Shown: positions 54,288 to 63,847, counted from the stretch's first letter. The stretch: DNA of 64,000 nt from Mycolicibacterium neoaurum VKM Ac-1815D (GCF_000317305.3 NC_023036.2:3782001-3846000); one strand, 5' to 3'. Program-made: numbers and translations. The notes: generated from the letters alone by a model not told the origin.

Positions 54288-55534
54288 CCAAACCTTCCAC
54301 TGCTAACGGCGGGTTCCCGAATGTCGTGGTAACCGCCGTCACGGCGACCACGTCGCTGGCACCGGACATCGAGAGCACGTGGAAGGGCTTGCTGGCCGGC
54401 GAGAGCGGCATCCGCAAGCTCGAGGACGACTTCGTCGAGAAGTGGGACCTGGCAGCCAAGATCGGTGGGCACCTCGCGGAGCCGCTCGATCCGCTGATGT
54501 CACGTCTGGAAATGCGACGGATGTCCTACGTGCAGCGGATGGCCAAGTATCTCGGCAACCAGCTCTGGGAGACCGCGGGCAAGCCGGAGGTCGATCCCGA
54601 CCGTTTCTCGGTCGTGATCGGCACCGGGCTCGGTGGCGGCGAGAAGATCGTCGAAACCTATGACGCGATGAACGAGGGCGGGCCCCGCAAGGTGTCCCCG
54701 CTGGCCGTTCAGATGATCATGCCCAACGGTGCCGCCGCCGTCGTCGGCCTCGAACTCGGGGCCCGTGCCGGCGTCATCACCCCCGTCTCGGCGTGTTCGT
54801 CGGGCTCGGAGGGCATTGCCCACGCGTGGCGTCAGATCGTCATGGGTGACGCGGACTTCGCGGTCTGCGGTGGCGTCGAGGGTGCCATCGAAGCGCTGCC
54901 CATCGCGGCGTTCTCGATGATGCGTGCGATGTCGACCCGCAACGACGATCCCGAGGCTGCCTCGCGTCCGTTCGACAAGGACCGTGACGGCTTCGTCTTC
55001 GGCGAGGCGGGTGCGCTCATGATCATCGAGACCGAGGAGCACGCCCTGGCCCGTGGCGCCAAGCCGCTGGCCCGCCTGATGGGTGCCGGTATCACCTCGG
55101 ATGCGTTCCACATGGTGGCACCGGCCGCGGACGGCGCTCGCGCCGGCCAGGCCATGAAGCGCGCCATGGAGACCGCGGGGTTGTCGCCCAAGGACATCTC
55201 GCATGTCAATGCGCACGCGACGTCCACCTCGATCGGCGACGTCGCCGAGGCGAACGCCATCCGGGTCGCCGGTGTGGAGCACGCCGCGGTGTACGCGCCG
55301 AAGTCGGCGCTGGGCCACTCGATCGGTGCCGTCGGTGCCCTCGAGTCGATCCTGACGGTGCTGGCCCTGCGCGACGGTGTCATTCCGCCCACGCTCAACT
55401 ACGAGACCCCCGATCCTGAGATCGATCTCGATGTTGTCGCGGGTGAGCCTCGTTATGGCGACTACCAGTACGCCATCAACAACTCGTTCGGTTTCGGTGG
55501 CCACAATGTGGCTCTGGCCTTCGGCCGGTACTGA
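54284..55534 (+). CDS. kasA: Beta-ketoacyl-ACP synthase KasA
   Basis: 416 residues. FAS-II condensing enzyme extending acyl-AcpM with malonyl-AcpM. The catalytic triad is complete: Cys in SACSSGSEG, His in NAHATSTSIGD and His in KSALGHSIGAVG. KasA is the essential one of the pair in M. tuberculosis and the target of thiolactomycin-type inhibitors. Translationally coupled to acpM. Confidence 0.98.
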   Translation: MTKPSTANGGFPNVVVTAVTATTSLAPDIESTWKGLLAGESGIRKLEDDFVEKWDLAAKIGGHLAEPLDPLMSRLEMRRMSYVQRMAKYLGNQLWETAGKPEVDPDRFSVVIGTGLGGGEKIVETYDAMNEGGPRKVSPLAVQMIMPNGAAAVVGLELGARAGVITPVSACSSGSEGIAHAWRQIVMGDADFAVCGGVEGAIEALPIAAFSMMRAMSTRNDDPEAASRPFDKDRDGFVFGEAGALMIIETEEHALARGAKPLARLMGAGITSDAFHMVAPAADGARAGQAMKRAMETAGLSPKDISHVNAHATSTSIGDVAEANAIRVAGVEHAAVYAPKSALGHSIGAVGALESILTVLALRDGVIPPTLNYETPDPEIDLDVVAGEPRYGDYQYAINNSFGFGGHNVALAFGRY

Positions 55535-55591
55535 GAACGAGCGTTACTGAGGCTTCAGAAGACAGGCCTTTGGAAGATCGCAGTACATGAG

Positions 55592-56857
55592 GTGGGGAAC
55601 GGCTTGAACAAGCTGTCAACGGGGAACGGTTTGCCCAACGTGGTCGTCACTGGCATCGCCATGACGACCGCGTTGGCCACCGATGCCGAAACAACGTGGA
55701 AGAAACTGCTCGCCGGTGAGAGCGGCATCCGTCGGCTCGACGACCCGTTCGTCGAGGAATACGACCTGCCGGTCCGCATCGGTGGTCACCTGCTGGAGGA
55801 TTTCGAGGACGAGCTCAACCGCGTCGAGAAGCGGCGGCTGTCCTACCTGCAGAAGATGGCGACCGTCATCGGCCGCCGGGTATGGGAGAACGCCGGCTCC
55901 CCCGACGTCGACCCCAAGCGGTTGATGGTCTCGATCGGGACCGGCCTCGGCTCGGCGGAGGAACTCATCTTCGCCTACGACGGTATGCGGGCCAAGGGTC
56001 TGCGTGCCGTCTCCCCGCTGGTCGTCCAGATGTACATGCCCAACGGTGCCGCCGCGGCCGTCGGCCTGGAGCGCAAGGCCAAAGCCGGTGTGAACACCGT
56101 CATCTCGGCCTGTGCATCGGGATCGGAAGGTATCGCCAACGCGTGGCGCAACATCGTCTTCGGTGAGGCCGATATCGCCATCTGTGGTGGTGTGGAGACC
56201 AAGATCGAGGCGGTGCCGATCGCCGGGTTCGCCCAGATGCGCATCGTGCTGTCCAACACCAACGACGACCCGCCCGGCGCCTGCCGGCCGTTCGACGTCG
56301 ACCGCAACGGGTTCGTCTTCGGTGAGGGCGGCGCGATGATGGTCATCGAGACCGAGGAGCACGCCAAGGCGCGCGGCGCCAACATCCTGGCGCGCATCAT
56401 GGGCGCCAGTGTCACCTCCGACGGTTTCCACATCGTGGCTCCCGATCCCAACGGAGAGCAGGCCGGCCACGCGATGAGCCGGTCCATCGAGCTGGCAGGG
56501 CTGCAGCCCTCCGATATCGACCATGTCAACGCGCACGCCACCGGCACATCCGTCGGTGACGTCGCCGAGGGGGTGGCGATCAACAACGCCATGAAGGGCC
56601 ACCAGCCCGCGGTGTACGCGCCCAAGTCCGCGCTGGGCCATTCGGTCGGGGCGGTGGGTGCGGTGGAGTCGATTCTCACCGTGCTCGCCTTGCGTGACGG
56701 GGTCATCCCGCCCACGCTGAACCTGAAGAATCTGGATCCCGAGATCGACCTGGACGTGGTGGCTGGCGAGCCGCGCACCGGCAACTACCAATACGCGATC
56801 AACAATTCGTTCGGATTCGGTGGGCACAATGTGGCGCTCACCTTCGGAAAGTACTGA
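55592..56857 (+). CDS. kasB: Beta-ketoacyl-ACP synthase KasB
   Basis: 421 residues. Paralogue of KasA with catalytic Cys in SACASGSEG, His in NAHATGTSVGD and His in KSALGHSVGAVG. KasB carries out the last elongations that give full-length meromycolates. GTG 55592 is used; TTG 55604, with AGGTGGGG before it, is an alternative that would remove four residues. Close sequence similarity to kasA is consistent with tandem duplication. Confidence 0.97.
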   Translation: MGNGLNKLSTGNGLPNVVVTGIAMTTALATDAETTWKKLLAGESGIRRLDDPFVEEYDLPVRIGGHLLEDFEDELNRVEKRRLSYLQKMATVIGRRVWENAGSPDVDPKRLMVSIGTGLGSAEELIFAYDGMRAKGLRAVSPLVVQMYMPNGAAAAVGLERKAKAGVNTVISACASGSEGIANAWRNIVFGEADIAICGGVETKIEAVPIAGFAQMRIVLSNTNDDPPGACRPFDVDRNGFVFGEGGAMMVIETEEHAKARGANILARIMGASVTSDGFHIVAPDPNGEQAGHAMSRSIELAGLQPSDIDHVNAHATGTSVGDVAEGVAINNAMKGHQPAVYAPKSALGHSVGAVGAVESILTVLALRDGVIPPTLNLKNLDPEIDLDVVAGEPRTGNYQYAINNSFGFGGHNVALTFGKY

Positions 56858-56913
56858 ACCAAAGTAAGACCCGAGGGCGCCGGTCACCATCCGACGCGTA
56901 AGAGGAGGACTGG

Positions 56914-58335
56914 ATGACCATCATGGCTCCCGAAGCGGCCGCCGAGTCGCTCGACCCGCGTGATCCGCTGCTGCGGCTGAGCACATTCTTCGACGACGGC
57001 AGCGTCGCGCTGCTGCACGAGCGCGACAAGTCCGGTGTGCTCGCCGCCTCCGGCACGGTCAACGGCGTGAAGACCATCGCGTTCTGCACCGACGGCACCG
57101 TGATGGGCGGCGCGATGGGCATCGAGGGATGCGCGCACATCGTCAACGCCTACGACACCGCCATCGAGGAGCAGAGCCCGATCGTGGGCATCTGGCATTC
57201 CGGTGGTGCGCGGCTGGCCGAGGGCGTCAAGGCGCTGCACGCGGTCGGCCTGGTCTTCGAGGCGATGATCCGCGCCTCGGGCTACATCCCGCAGATCTCG
57301 GTGGTCGTCGGCTTCGCCGCCGGCGGTGCCGCCTACGGACCCGCGCTGACCGACGTCATCATCATGGCCCCGGACAGCAAGGTCTTCGTGACCGGCCCCG
57401 ACGTGGTGCGCAGCGTGACCGGCGAGGACGTCGACATGGTGTCCCTCGGCGGCCCGGAGGCCCATCACAAGAAGTCCGGCGTGTGCCACATCGTGGCCGA
57501 TGATGAGCTCGACGCCTACGAGCGCGGCCGTCGCCTGGTCGGATTGTTCTGCCAGCAGGGCCATTTCGACCGCAGCAAGGCCGAGTCCGGTGATGTCGAC
57601 CTCAAGGCCCTGATGCCCGAGTCGGCCCGCCGTGCCTACGATGTGCACCCGATCGTCGAGGCGCTGTTGGACGCGGACGCGCCGTTCGAGGAGTTCCAGT
57701 CCCGCTGGGCTCCGTCGATCGTGGTCGGCCTCGGCAGGCTCGCCGGGCGCTCGGTCGGCGTGATCGCCAACAACCCGCTGCGCCTCGGCGGCTGCCTGAA
57801 CTCCGAGAGTGCCGAGAAGTCGGCGCGGTTCGTGCGGTTGTGCGATGCGTTCGGCATCCCGCTGGTGGTCGTGGTGGACGTCCCGGGTTACCTGCCCGGC
57901 GTCGATCAGGAGTGGGGCGGCGTGGTCCGCCGTGGCGCCAAGCTGCTGCACGCCTTCGGTGAGGCCACCGTCCCGCGCGTCACACTGGTGACCCGAAAGA
58001 TCTACGGCGGCGCCTATATCGCGATGAACTCCCGCTCGCTGGGCGCCACCAAGGTCTTCGCCTGGCCGGACGCCGAGGTCGCCGTCATGGGCGCCAAGGC
58101 CGCCGTCGGCATCCTGCACAAGCGCAAGCTCGCCGCCGCGGCGGACCACGAGCGCGACGCGCTGCACGAGGAGTTGGCCGCCGAGCACGAGCGGATCGCC
58201 GGTGGCGTGGACAGTGCCATCGAGATCGGTGTGGTGGACGCCAAGATCGATCCCGCGCACACCCGCAGTGTGATCACCCAGGCGCTGGCCGAGGCGCCCG
58301 CCCGGCGCGGACGACACAAGAACATCCCGCTGTAA
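56914..58335 (+). CDS. accD6: Acyl-CoA carboxylase beta subunit (acetyl/malonyl-forming)
   Basis: 473 residues, the same length as M. tuberculosis AccD6. Carboxyltransferase subunit that with a biotinylated alpha subunit (AccA3) makes malonyl-CoA for fatty acid synthesis. Crotonase-like repeats: IVGIWHSGGARLAEGVKALH, VVVGFAAGGAAYGPALTDV, VVVVDVPGYLPGVDQEWGGVVRRGAKLL and TRKIYGGAYIAMNSRSLGA. ATG 56914 follows AGAGGAGGAC. Ends the operon; a perfect 21-bp palindrome follows. Confidence 0.97.
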   Translation: MTIMAPEAAAESLDPRDPLLRLSTFFDDGSVALLHERDKSGVLAASGTVNGVKTIAFCTDGTVMGGAMGIEGCAHIVNAYDTAIEEQSPIVGIWHSGGARLAEGVKALHAVGLVFEAMIRASGYIPQISVVVGFAAGGAAYGPALTDVIIMAPDSKVFVTGPDVVRSVTGEDVDMVSLGGPEAHHKKSGVCHIVADDELDAYERGRRLVGLFCQQGHFDRSKAESGDVDLKALMPESARRAYDVHPIVEALLDADAPFEEFQSRWAPSIVVGLGRLAGRSVGVIANNPLRLGGCLNSESAEKSARFVRLCDAFGIPLVVVVDVPGYLPGVDQEWGGVVRRGAKLLHAFGEATVPRVTLVTRKIYGGAYIAMNSRSLGATKVFAWPDAEVAVMGAKAAVGILHKRKLAAAADHERDALHEELAAEHERIAGGVDSAIEIGVVDAKIDPAHTRSVITQALAEAPARRGRHKNIPL

Positions 58336-58348
58336 CCTTCAGCTGAGC

Positions 58349-58405
58349 CGAATGGCCGGTTATGACACGCTCTCCCCGGAAAGCCGTGTCATAACCGGCC
58401 ATTCG
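58349..58405. repeat. 57-nt palindromic repeat, intact copy (accD6/SDR convergent gap)
   Basis: A perfect 21-bp inverted repeat (58349-58369 with 58385-58405) around a 15-nt loop, 13 bases after the accD6 stop. Same length and loop size as the element at 3570-3626. Probably a bidirectional terminator that is also a dispersed repeat. Confidence 0.8.
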
Positions 58406-58422
58406 CCGTTTCAGCCGGTGGT

Positions 58423-59172
58423 TCAGCGGGTGGTGTAGCCGCCGTTGGCGAAGACGGTCTGCCCGGTGATCCAATGTCCCTCGCCGGCAAGGAACAACAC
58501 CAGTGGGGCAATGTCCTCGATGCGCGTCAGACGCCCGCCCATGCCCTGGGATTTGTGGAACTCCACCCGCTCAGGAGTCTCCTGACCGTAGAAGAACGGT
58601 GTGTCCATCGGTCCGGGGCCGATGTTGTTGACGTTGATCCCGCGCGCCGCGAACTCCTTGGCGGCCGCGCGGGTGAAGTGCTCGACCGGGCTCTTGGCGC
58701 CGGCATAGGTGGAATAGCCGTCGGTGAATGCGGCCAACAGGGCGGTGACGATGGTGATGACCGAGCCGTTGTCGGCGAGGCGACGCCCCGCCTGCTGCAG
58801 GAAGAAGTAGGCCGCCTTGGCATTGATGTCGAACATGGAGTCGTATTCGGCCTCGGTGGTCTCCACGATGGGCTTGCGCAGCACCTTGCCCACGGTGTTG
58901 ATCGCGATATCGACTCCCCCGAACGCATCGACGGCGGTGTCGAACAACCTCTCGACGTTGGCGGGCACGGTCAGATCGCCCTGCACCTTGATGGCCTTGA
59001 CGCCGGCCCGCTCGGCCTCGGCGACCGTCGCATCGGCATCGGACTCGGTCGCCGAACTGTTGTAGTGCACCGCGACATTGACACCGCGCTGGGCCAGACT
59101 CCGGCTGATAAGGCCCCCGAGGTTCTTGGCACCGGCGGCGACGACTGCTGACTTTCCCGTGATTTCGCTCAT
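58423..59172 (-). CDS. Short-chain dehydrogenase/reductase
   Basis: 249 residues from ATG 59172. The cofactor motif is degenerate, VVAAGAKNLGGLISRSLA, and the active site reads YAGAK for YxxxK. At the usual catalytic Ser position 13 residues before the Tyr there is a Thr (ITIVTALLAAFTDGYSTY). Other segments (INTVGKVLRKP, NNIGPGPMDTPFF) fit the classical SDR fold. Substrate unknown. Divergent from a LysR regulator; a TAGCGT -10 lies seven bases before the ATG. Confidence 0.9.
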   Translation of the reverse strand: MSEITGKSAVVAAGAKNLGGLISRSLAQRGVNVAVHYNSSATESDADATVAEAERAGVKAIKVQGDLTVPANVERLFDTAVDAFGGVDIAINTVGKVLRKPIVETTEAEYDSMFDINAKAAYFFLQQAGRRLADNGSVITIVTALLAAFTDGYSTYAGAKSPVEHFTRAAAKEFAARGINVNNIGPGPMDTPFFYGQETPERVEFHKSQGMGGRLTRIEDIAPLVLFLAGEGHWITGQTVFANGGYTTR

Positions 59173-59255
59173 GTATCGCACGCTATCCATCGCTCAAACA
59201 AATGAAAAACAGTTATAAGCTTAATATCCACAAGTGGAGCTTGTAGATTGATCGG
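59173..59255. promoter_or_regulatory. Divergent promoter region of the SDR/LysR pair
   Basis: 83 AT-rich bases. TAGATT at 59244-59249 serves lysR (six bases to ATG) and TAGCGT at 59185-59180 serves the SDR (seven bases), so both genes look leaderless. Between them are an 8-bp palindrome TAAGCTTA (59216-59223) within a T-N11-A type context and CCACAAGTGG (59228-59237), candidate LysR sites. Confidence 0.5.
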
Positions 59256-60125
59256 ATGACTCTCGACCTTCGGCGACTGGGCCACTTCGTCGCCGTGGCC
59301 GAGGCCGGTAGCTTCACCGCCGCAGCGACCACCCTGCACATCACCCAGCAGGCGCTGAGCCAATCGGTCCAACTGCTCGAAAAAGAGCTCGGTGCCGAGC
59401 TTTTCACCCGGTCCGGGCGCCGCATCACCCCGACCGCGGCCGGCGCACAACTGCTGATCGAAGGACGGGTACTGCTGGCCGCCGCCGATACCGTGGCCAA
59501 CCGGGTGTCGCGGACCGCCGAGGACAGCCCCGAGGTGTTCGTGGTGGGACACACCCCCGCACTGAGCTCGGCCGAGGTGTACACCAGGCTCGAACCCGCG
59601 ATCGACAGCTTCACCCACCTGTCGGTCACCTGCCGCCAGATGTATCCCGGCGAGCTGCTGCGCGAGATCCTCGACGGCACCGTGCACCTGGGGCTACGCC
59701 GCGGCATCGCGCCCACCGCCGAATTGTCTTCAGCCACCATCGGTTACGACCGGGTCCGGGTCGCCGTACCTCGTGAGCACCGGTTGGCCGACGCCACGGT
59801 GATCGACATCCGCGAACTGGCCGGCGAGCAGATCGCCCTGTGGGCACCGCCGGGCGCGTCGTACTACAGCGACTTCCTGATGGGCGCATGCCGGCGAGCG
59901 GGTTTCGAGCCCGACTTCGTCGTCAGCCGCGTCCAGGGCTCCGCGACGGTCGCCGCGCCGCTGACCACCGGGGCGCCGGCGTTCGTCACCACCCAGGCCG
60001 GGCCGGCGATGGGTGGCCGGGTACGGGTCATCGAACTCGAACCCGATCTCCTCGTCGGCGTGCAGGCACTGTGGCAGCGGCACACCCGGTCGGCATTCCG
60101 CGACTCCGTTCTCGCGGCCCGCTGA
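59256..60125 (+). CDS. LysR-family transcriptional regulator
   Basis: 289 residues. N-terminal winged helix (about 1-60): LRRLGHFVAVAEAGSFTAAATTLHITQQALSQSVQLLEKELGAELFTR. The effector domain (about 88-289) follows. It probably controls the divergent SDR gene and itself. The C-terminal domain is of the usual length; no effector can be inferred. Confidence 0.93.
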   Translation: MTLDLRRLGHFVAVAEAGSFTAAATTLHITQQALSQSVQLLEKELGAELFTRSGRRITPTAAGAQLLIEGRVLLAAADTVANRVSRTAEDSPEVFVVGHTPALSSAEVYTRLEPAIDSFTHLSVTCRQMYPGELLREILDGTVHLGLRRGIAPTAELSSATIGYDRVRVAVPREHRLADATVIDIRELAGEQIALWAPPGASYYSDFLMGACRRAGFEPDFVVSRVQGSATVAAPLTTGAPAFVTTQAGPAMGGRVRVIELEPDLLVGVQALWQRHTRSAFRDSVLAAR

Positions 60126-60126
60126 G

Positions 60127-61656
60127 TCAGACGAACTCGGCCGCCGCGGCCTCGGCGCGCTCCCGGTCGGCGGCGACCAGGCCGATCCGGGTTCGCCGGT
60201 CCAAGATGTCCTCGACGCTCAGTGCCCCCTCATGGGTCACCGCATACTCGAATTCGGCACGCAGCACGTCTATTCCGTCGGCCACCCGCTCAGTGGGTCG
60301 ATCACAGCTCGCCACGGCGAGGACATTGGCCGCCTCGGCGCCGTAGCGGGCCGTCAGGGACGCGGGCATCGCGATGGATGCGGCTGGAGCGGCGATCGGG
60401 TTGGCGGGTGCGCCGACCAGCGGCAGGTCACGAGTTCGGCAGGGCCCCGCAGACAGCCCGCGCCGGGCGATCGCCTGGTTCACCACATCCTCTGCCATGT
60501 AACGGTATTCGGTCAGCTTGCCACCGACCACACTGATGACGCCGTCGGGCGACTCGGTGACGGCGTGATCACGCGACAGGTCGGCGGTCTCACCCGCACT
60601 CTCGATCAGCGGGCGCAGCCCGGCGTAGGCGCCGCGCACATCGCCTTCGGTCAGTGCGGTGTCCAGCGCGGTGTTGACGGTTTCGAGCAGGAAGCGCACC
60701 TCGGCCGGGGTCGGTTCTGGTACATCGGGTATCGGCCCGGGGGCATCCTCGTCGGTGAGGCCCAGGTACACCCTGCCGAGCTGTTCGGGCATCGCGAAGA
60801 CGAACCGGTTCAGCGCACCGGGGATCGGGATGGTCAGAGCGGCGGTGGGATTGCCGAACGCGGCCGCGTCGAACACCAGATGCGTGCCGCGGCTGGGTCG
60901 CAGGCGGATGGTCGGGTCGACCTCCCCCGCCCACACCCCGGTGGCGTTGACGACGGCACGCGACCGCAACGTCATAGCCTGCCCGGTGAGCGCATCGGTC
61001 AACGTCACCGAATCACCCTGTACACCTGCGGCATTCGCCTGGGTCAAAATGATCGCACCGTGTTGGGCCGCGGTGCGCGCCACCGCCGTGACCAGCCGGG
61101 CGTCGTCGATGAGCTGACCGTCATAGGCCAGAAATGCCCCGTCCAGACCGTCGCGGCGCACGGTCGGAGCCAGATCGACGGCCTCGCCCGCACCGACCCG
61201 TCGAGAGCGCGGCAGTACCGATGCCGGCGTACCCGCCAGCCTGCGCAGCCCGTCACCGGCGAGGAATCCCGTGCGGACCAGCGCGCGCGCCGGGCGGCCC
61301 ATCGCCGGCAGCAGGGGCACCAGCTGCGGCATGGCGTTCACCAAGTGAGGTGCCGTGCGCATCATCAGGATTCCGCGTTCGACGGCACTGCGGCGGGCGA
61401 TACCGATATTGCCCGAGGCCAGGTAGCGCAATCCGCCGTGCACCAGTTTGGAGCTCCAGCGGCTGGTCCCGAAGGCGAGGTCGTGCTTTTCGGCCAGCAC
61501 CACACGCAGGCCACGCGATGCGGCGTCGAGGGCGATTCCGGTACCGGTGATCCCGCCACCGATGACCACCAGGTCCACGACGCCACCGTCACCGAGCGCG
61601 CTCAGTTCGGCGCTGCGGCGGGTCCGGTTGAGGGCGCTGTCGCGCACTGGGCTCAT
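60127..61656 (-). CDS. glpD: Glycerol-3-phosphate dehydrogenase (FAD)
   Basis: 509 residues from ATG 61656. FAD motif LVVIGGGITGTGIALDAASRGL, then FGTSRWSSKLVHGGLRYL, both diagnostic of GlpD/GlpA. Later VVNATGVWAG, RPSRGTHLVFD and VVGGKLTEYRYMAEDVV. Oxidises glycerol 3-phosphate to dihydroxyacetone phosphate and feeds electrons to quinone at the membrane. The ATG overlaps the TetR stop (ATGA), so it is coupled to that gene. Confidence 0.95.
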   Translation of the reverse strand: MSPVRDSALNRTRRSAELSALGDGGVVDLVVIGGGITGTGIALDAASRGLRVVLAEKHDLAFGTSRWSSKLVHGGLRYLASGNIGIARRSAVERGILMMRTAPHLVNAMPQLVPLLPAMGRPARALVRTGFLAGDGLRRLAGTPASVLPRSRRVGAGEAVDLAPTVRRDGLDGAFLAYDGQLIDDARLVTAVARTAAQHGAIILTQANAAGVQGDSVTLTDALTGQAMTLRSRAVVNATGVWAGEVDPTIRLRPSRGTHLVFDAAAFGNPTAALTIPIPGALNRFVFAMPEQLGRVYLGLTDEDAPGPIPDVPEPTPAEVRFLLETVNTALDTALTEGDVRGAYAGLRPLIESAGETADLSRDHAVTESPDGVISVVGGKLTEYRYMAEDVVNQAIARRGLSAGPCRTRDLPLVGAPANPIAAPAASIAMPASLTARYGAEAANVLAVASCDRPTERVADGIDVLRAEFEYAVTHEGALSVEDILDRRTRIGLVAADRERAEAAAAEFV

Positions 61657-62228
61657 GGGGTCAGGTATCCGTTCAGTGCGTGGGTGAGTTCCTCGGCGAG
61701 CGCGTCGGCACCCAGGATCGGTTCGACCATCTGGGCGGACTGCACGGTGGACTGGGTGATGAGCAGGCACATGGCGGCCAGCCGGCGGGGGTCGCCGGCG
61801 CGGACACTGCCGTCTTCCTGGGCCAGCTTGAGCTGCCCGGCCACGGCGTCGATGAGGATCTGCTGGCTGGTGCCGAGCCGCTCGGCGATGTAGACCATGG
61901 CCAGTTCGGGCGCGTCGTGCAGCACCGACATCACGATCTGATCGTCGCGCAGCCGGCGTGCCACCCCGACGATGCGGGCCACCAGGGCGCGGCGGCCGGT
62001 CTCGGTGTCCCCCGCGTCGTCGAGTACCCGCACCACTCGCGCGGTCAGCAGCGCCGCCAGGATCGACTGGGTGTCCGGGAACCGGCGATACACCGTCGGG
62101 CGGCTGACACCGGCGCGCCGGGCGATCTCGGCGAGTGTCACCCGCTCCACCCCGAAGGCGAGCACGCAGTCGGCGGCCGCGTCGAGAATCCGGTCGCCGA
62201 CCGAATCGTCGTTACTGATTGACACCAT
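61653..62228 (-). CDS. TetR-family regulator (Rv2250c homologue)
   Basis: 191 residues. N-terminal DNA-binding domain: DRILDAAADCVLAFGVERVTLAEIARRAGVSRPTVYRRFPDTQSIL, followed by a helical ligand domain. It is translated with glpD and diverges from the FAD oxidase gene, so it probably controls both sides. Effector unknown; a glycerol- or acyl-derived signal fits the neighbours but is conjecture. Confidence 0.93.
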   Translation of the reverse strand: MVSISNDDSVGDRILDAAADCVLAFGVERVTLAEIARRAGVSRPTVYRRFPDTQSILAALLTARVVRVLDDAGDTETGRRALVARIVGVARRLRDDQIVMSVLHDAPELAMVYIAERLGTSQQILIDAVAGQLKLAQEDGSVRAGDPRRLAAMCLLITQSTVQSAQMVEPILGADALAEELTHALNGYLTP

Positions 62229-62245
62229 ATGTAATACTGTAACGC
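62229..62245. promoter_or_regulatory. Overlapping bidirectional promoter of TetR and FAD oxidase genes
   Basis: Only 17 bases separate the two start codons. The minus-strand -10 TACAGT (62241-62236) lies seven bases from the TetR ATG, and the plus-strand TACTGT (62235-62240) five bases from the oxidase ATG; the two boxes overlap by five bases. A 6-bp inverted repeat CGTTAC/GTAACG at 62210-62215 and 62239-62244 brackets the region. Confidence 0.5.
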
Positions 62246-63847
62246 ATGACGCAAGCCCGCACCGACCTGCAGCCCCCGATGAAGTGGAACGCCTGGGGCG
62301 ATCCGCAGGCGGCCAAGCCGCTGTCCGACGGTATTCGCGGCCTGCTCAAGCAGGCCCTCGGCATCGACGGGCCTGCCGATCCAGAACTCGCGGCCGAAGA
62401 CGTGCGACTGCGGCCGTCGGCGCTGCGCGATGCCGACCGCGAGGCCCTGCAGGCCGTCATCGGCACCGAATACGTCCGCACCGACCAACACAGCCGGTTG
62501 TTGCGCGCGGGCGGTAAGTCGACACCAGATCTGCTGCGCCGCAAGCGCACCGGCGAACAAGATGCGCCCGATGCCGTGCTGCTGCCCGCCGATGAGGCCG
62601 CCGTGATCGAGGTGCTCAAGGTCTGTGGCGAACGGGGTATCGCCGTCGTCCCGTTCGGCGGTGGTACCAGTGTGGTCGGCGGTCTCGACCCGCTGCGCGG
62701 CGAGTTCGCCGCCGTGGTGTCGGTGGACCTGCGTCGACTCGATGCGCTGCACCATCTCGACCCGATCTCCGGAGAGGCCGAACTCGGTGCCGGCGTCACC
62801 GGCCCCCAAGCCGAGGAAATGCTTGGCACACAGGGCTTCTCACTCGGGCACTTCCCGCAGAGCTTCCAGTTCGCCACCATCGGCGGCTTCGCCGCCACCC
62901 GGTCCTCGGGTCAGGATTCCGCAGGCTACGGCCGATTCGACGATATGGTGCGCGGGCTGACCGTGGCCACCCCGGCCGGCGTACTCGACCTCGGGCGAGC
63001 CCCGGCCTCGGCGGCCGGCCCCGATCTGCGGCAGCTGATCGTGGGCTCGGAGGGGGTGTTCGGCATCATCACCCGGGTCCGGGTAAGGGTGCATCCGGTC
63101 CCCGAGACCACCCGCTACGAGGCATGGTCGTTCCCCGATTTCGGCACCGGCGCCGCGGCGCTGCGCGCGGTGGTGCAGACCGGCACCGGGCCCACGGTGA
63201 TCCGCCTGTCCGACGAGGCCGAGACCGGAGTGAATCTGGCGACCACCGAGAGCATCGGCGAGCAGACCATCACCGGCGGATGCCTGGCCATCACCGCGTT
63301 CGAGGGGTCCGCGGCGCACACCGAGAGCCGCCACGACGAAACCGCGGCCGTTCTGCGTGCACACGGTGGCACCTCACTCGGCGACGGCGCGGCCCGGGCC
63401 TGGGAGCACGGCCGGTTCAACGCGCCGTATCTGCGCGATTCCCTACTCTCGGCCGGCGCGTTGTGCGAGACCCTGGAGACCGCGACGAACTGGTCGAATA
63501 TCGCCGCGCTCAAGGCCGCGGTCACCGAGGCGCTCACCGAAACGCTGGGCCAGGCCCTGGTGATGTGCCATATTTCGCACGTGTACCCCACCGGAGCGTC
63601 GCTGTACTTCACGGTGGTCGCCGCCCAGCAGGGCGACCCGATCGAACAGTGGCGGCGGGCCAAGACCGCCGCGTCGGAGGCGATGGTGCGGACCGGGGCG
63701 ACCATCACCCATCATCACGCCGTGGGCGCCGATCACCGGCCGTGGATGCGGGCCGAGGTGGGTGACCTCGGTGTCGAGGTCCTGCGGGCGGTCAAGTCCG
63801 TGCTCGATCCGGCCGGAATCATGAACCCGGGCAAGCTGATCCCGTGA
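62246..63847 (+). CDS. FAD-linked oxidase, alkyl-DHAP synthase-like (Rv2251 homologue)
   Basis: 533 residues. PCMH-type FAD-binding domain (about 110-290) with VVPFGGGTSVVGGL and GFSLGHFPQSFQFATIGGFAATRSSGQDSAGYG, then a C-terminal cap domain ending ITHHHAVGADHRPWM with a His triplet, and VLDPAGIMNPGKL. This is the VAO/AGPS-like architecture; the His triplet and the SSGQ segment resemble alkylglycerone-phosphate synthase. Ether-lipid or 2-hydroxyacid chemistry is possible; no activity is assigned. The stop overlaps the diacylglycerol kinase start. Confidence 0.92.
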   Translation: MTQARTDLQPPMKWNAWGDPQAAKPLSDGIRGLLKQALGIDGPADPELAAEDVRLRPSALRDADREALQAVIGTEYVRTDQHSRLLRAGGKSTPDLLRRKRTGEQDAPDAVLLPADEAAVIEVLKVCGERGIAVVPFGGGTSVVGGLDPLRGEFAAVVSVDLRRLDALHHLDPISGEAELGAGVTGPQAEEMLGTQGFSLGHFPQSFQFATIGGFAATRSSGQDSAGYGRFDDMVRGLTVATPAGVLDLGRAPASAAGPDLRQLIVGSEGVFGIITRVRVRVHPVPETTRYEAWSFPDFGTGAAALRAVVQTGTGPTVIRLSDEAETGVNLATTESIGEQTITGGCLAITAFEGSAAHTESRHDETAAVLRAHGGTSLGDGAARAWEHGRFNAPYLRDSLLSAGALCETLETATNWSNIAALKAAVTEALTETLGQALVMCHISHVYPTGASLYFTVVAAQQGDPIEQWRRAKTAASEAMVRTGATITHHHAVGADHRPWMRAEVGDLGVEVLRAVKSVLDPAGIMNPGKLIP

